Assembly: GCA_016763395.1 (NCBI GenBank)
Contig: JAESTW010000257.1
Coordinates: forward strand, 1 to 6,119
DNA length: 6,119 nt
Direction: 5' to 3'
Source: Kofleriaceae bacterium
GTDB lineage: Bacteria; Myxococcota_A; Polyangia; Haliangiales; Haliangiaceae
In this document: in pieces, positions 5,903-6,119 of the stretch
Layout of the letters: every line of letters starts with the position of its first letter
Position numbering within the stretch: the first letter of the stretch is position 1
The notes under the pieces: model-generated
Seen by the model: only the letters and a program-made list of their open reading frames with translations
What the model was told of the DNA's origin: nothing
Databases searched by the model: none
Program-made: the position numbers and the translations under genes

Positions 5903-6119
5903 CTACCCCCGTTTGAACCAGCCGCGGCGTTTGAAGTAGAGCAAAAGGCTGATTGTGATCATCGCCATGACCCCGAGTAATATAGGATACGACCATTTCC
6001 AGTCTCTCTCGGGCATCCATACAAAATTCATGCCGTACAAGCCGGACAGGAAGGTCAGTGGGATGAATATTGTCGACATGACGGTGAGAACCTTCATGAC
6101 TTCATTCATCCGGTTTGAA
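5903..6119 (-). CDS. corA: CorA-family Mg2+ channel, C-terminal part (5' end beyond the window)
   Basis: Only the last 71 or so residues are visible; the gene continues past the right edge, and the internal Met at 6109 is not its start because the frame is open to the edge. CorA proteins form pentameric inner-membrane channels for Mg2+ (some carry Co2+, Ni2+ or Zn2+). The fragment begins with the end of the long stalk helix (NRMNEVMKVLT), then TM1 ending in the invariant YGMNF pore motif, a short periplasmic loop with MPERDW, TM2, and a basic cytoplasmic tail ending KRRGWFKRG. No obvious terminator lies between its stop and the next gene; a 4-bp stem CCGA/TCGG there is too weak. Family assignment is firm; ion selectivity cannot be judged from this part. 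Confidence 0.95.
   Translation of the reverse strand, partial: SNRMNEVMKVLTVMSTIFIPLTFLSGLYGMNFVWMPERDWKWSYPILLGVMAMITISLLLYFKRRGWFKRG

Noticed and set aside
5832..6020. N-terminal extension of the copper protein by 63 codons
   Set aside because: It would overlap the corA 3' end in another frame and bury the lipoprotein signal that begins at 5831.

Overview
The window carries six protein-coding genes of a Gram-negative bacterium, most likely a member of the Myxococcota or a related group such as Bradymonadota. The pointers are a MYXO-CTERM-like C-terminal anchor on the lysozyme (Gly-Cys, membrane segment, four Arg), two lipoproteins whose mature N-termini are low-complexity Asp/Gly/Ser/Pro linkers, and secreted enzymes of types common in that group. 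By eye the G+C is moderate, lower than in classical myxobacteria, so the phylum call is an inference. I see no mobile element, CRISPR array, tRNA or rRNA.

Left part (about 1-1808, minus strand): a two-gene operon. A hemerythrin-like protein (1248-1808) is followed by a glutathionyl-hydroquinone reductase (290-1255). With the upstream start the two genes overlap by 8 nt (ATGGGTAG), which suggests translational coupling. About 60 nt after the reductase stop there is a 13-bp hairpin that pairs fully only on the minus-strand RNA and is the best terminator candidate. The operon looks like a cytoplasmic redox or oxygen/iron-stress unit. No other gene is supported in 1-289.

Middle part (2103-4818, plus strand): after a 294-nt divergent intergenic region come two genes for exported proteins. 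The first (2103-3395) is a lipoprotein with a right-handed parallel beta-helix like those of polysaccharide lyases. The second (3472-4818) is a GH25 muramidase with a golvesin/xanthan-lyase-type C-terminal domain, a Pro-Glu spacer and a MYXO-CTERM-like anchor. Together they suggest surface-displayed degradation of cell-wall or polysaccharide material. Predation, scavenging and wall remodelling are all possible, and the window does not decide between them.

Right part (4860-6119, minus strand): a lipoprotein of the PHM/DBM fold (copper type II, ascorbate-dependent monooxygenase family) keeps all six expected copper ligands. It sits downstream of the 3' end of a CorA-type Mg2+ channel gene that runs off the right edge. 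A promoter-like pair of hexamers in the 71-nt gap would start transcription at, or one base before, the ATG of the copper protein, which implies a leaderless mRNA. The muramidase and copper-protein genes converge with only 41 nt between them.

The most interesting objects are the copper monooxygenase-like lipoprotein and the muramidase with its unusual possible double anchoring. I found no evidence for an entirely new multi-gene system.
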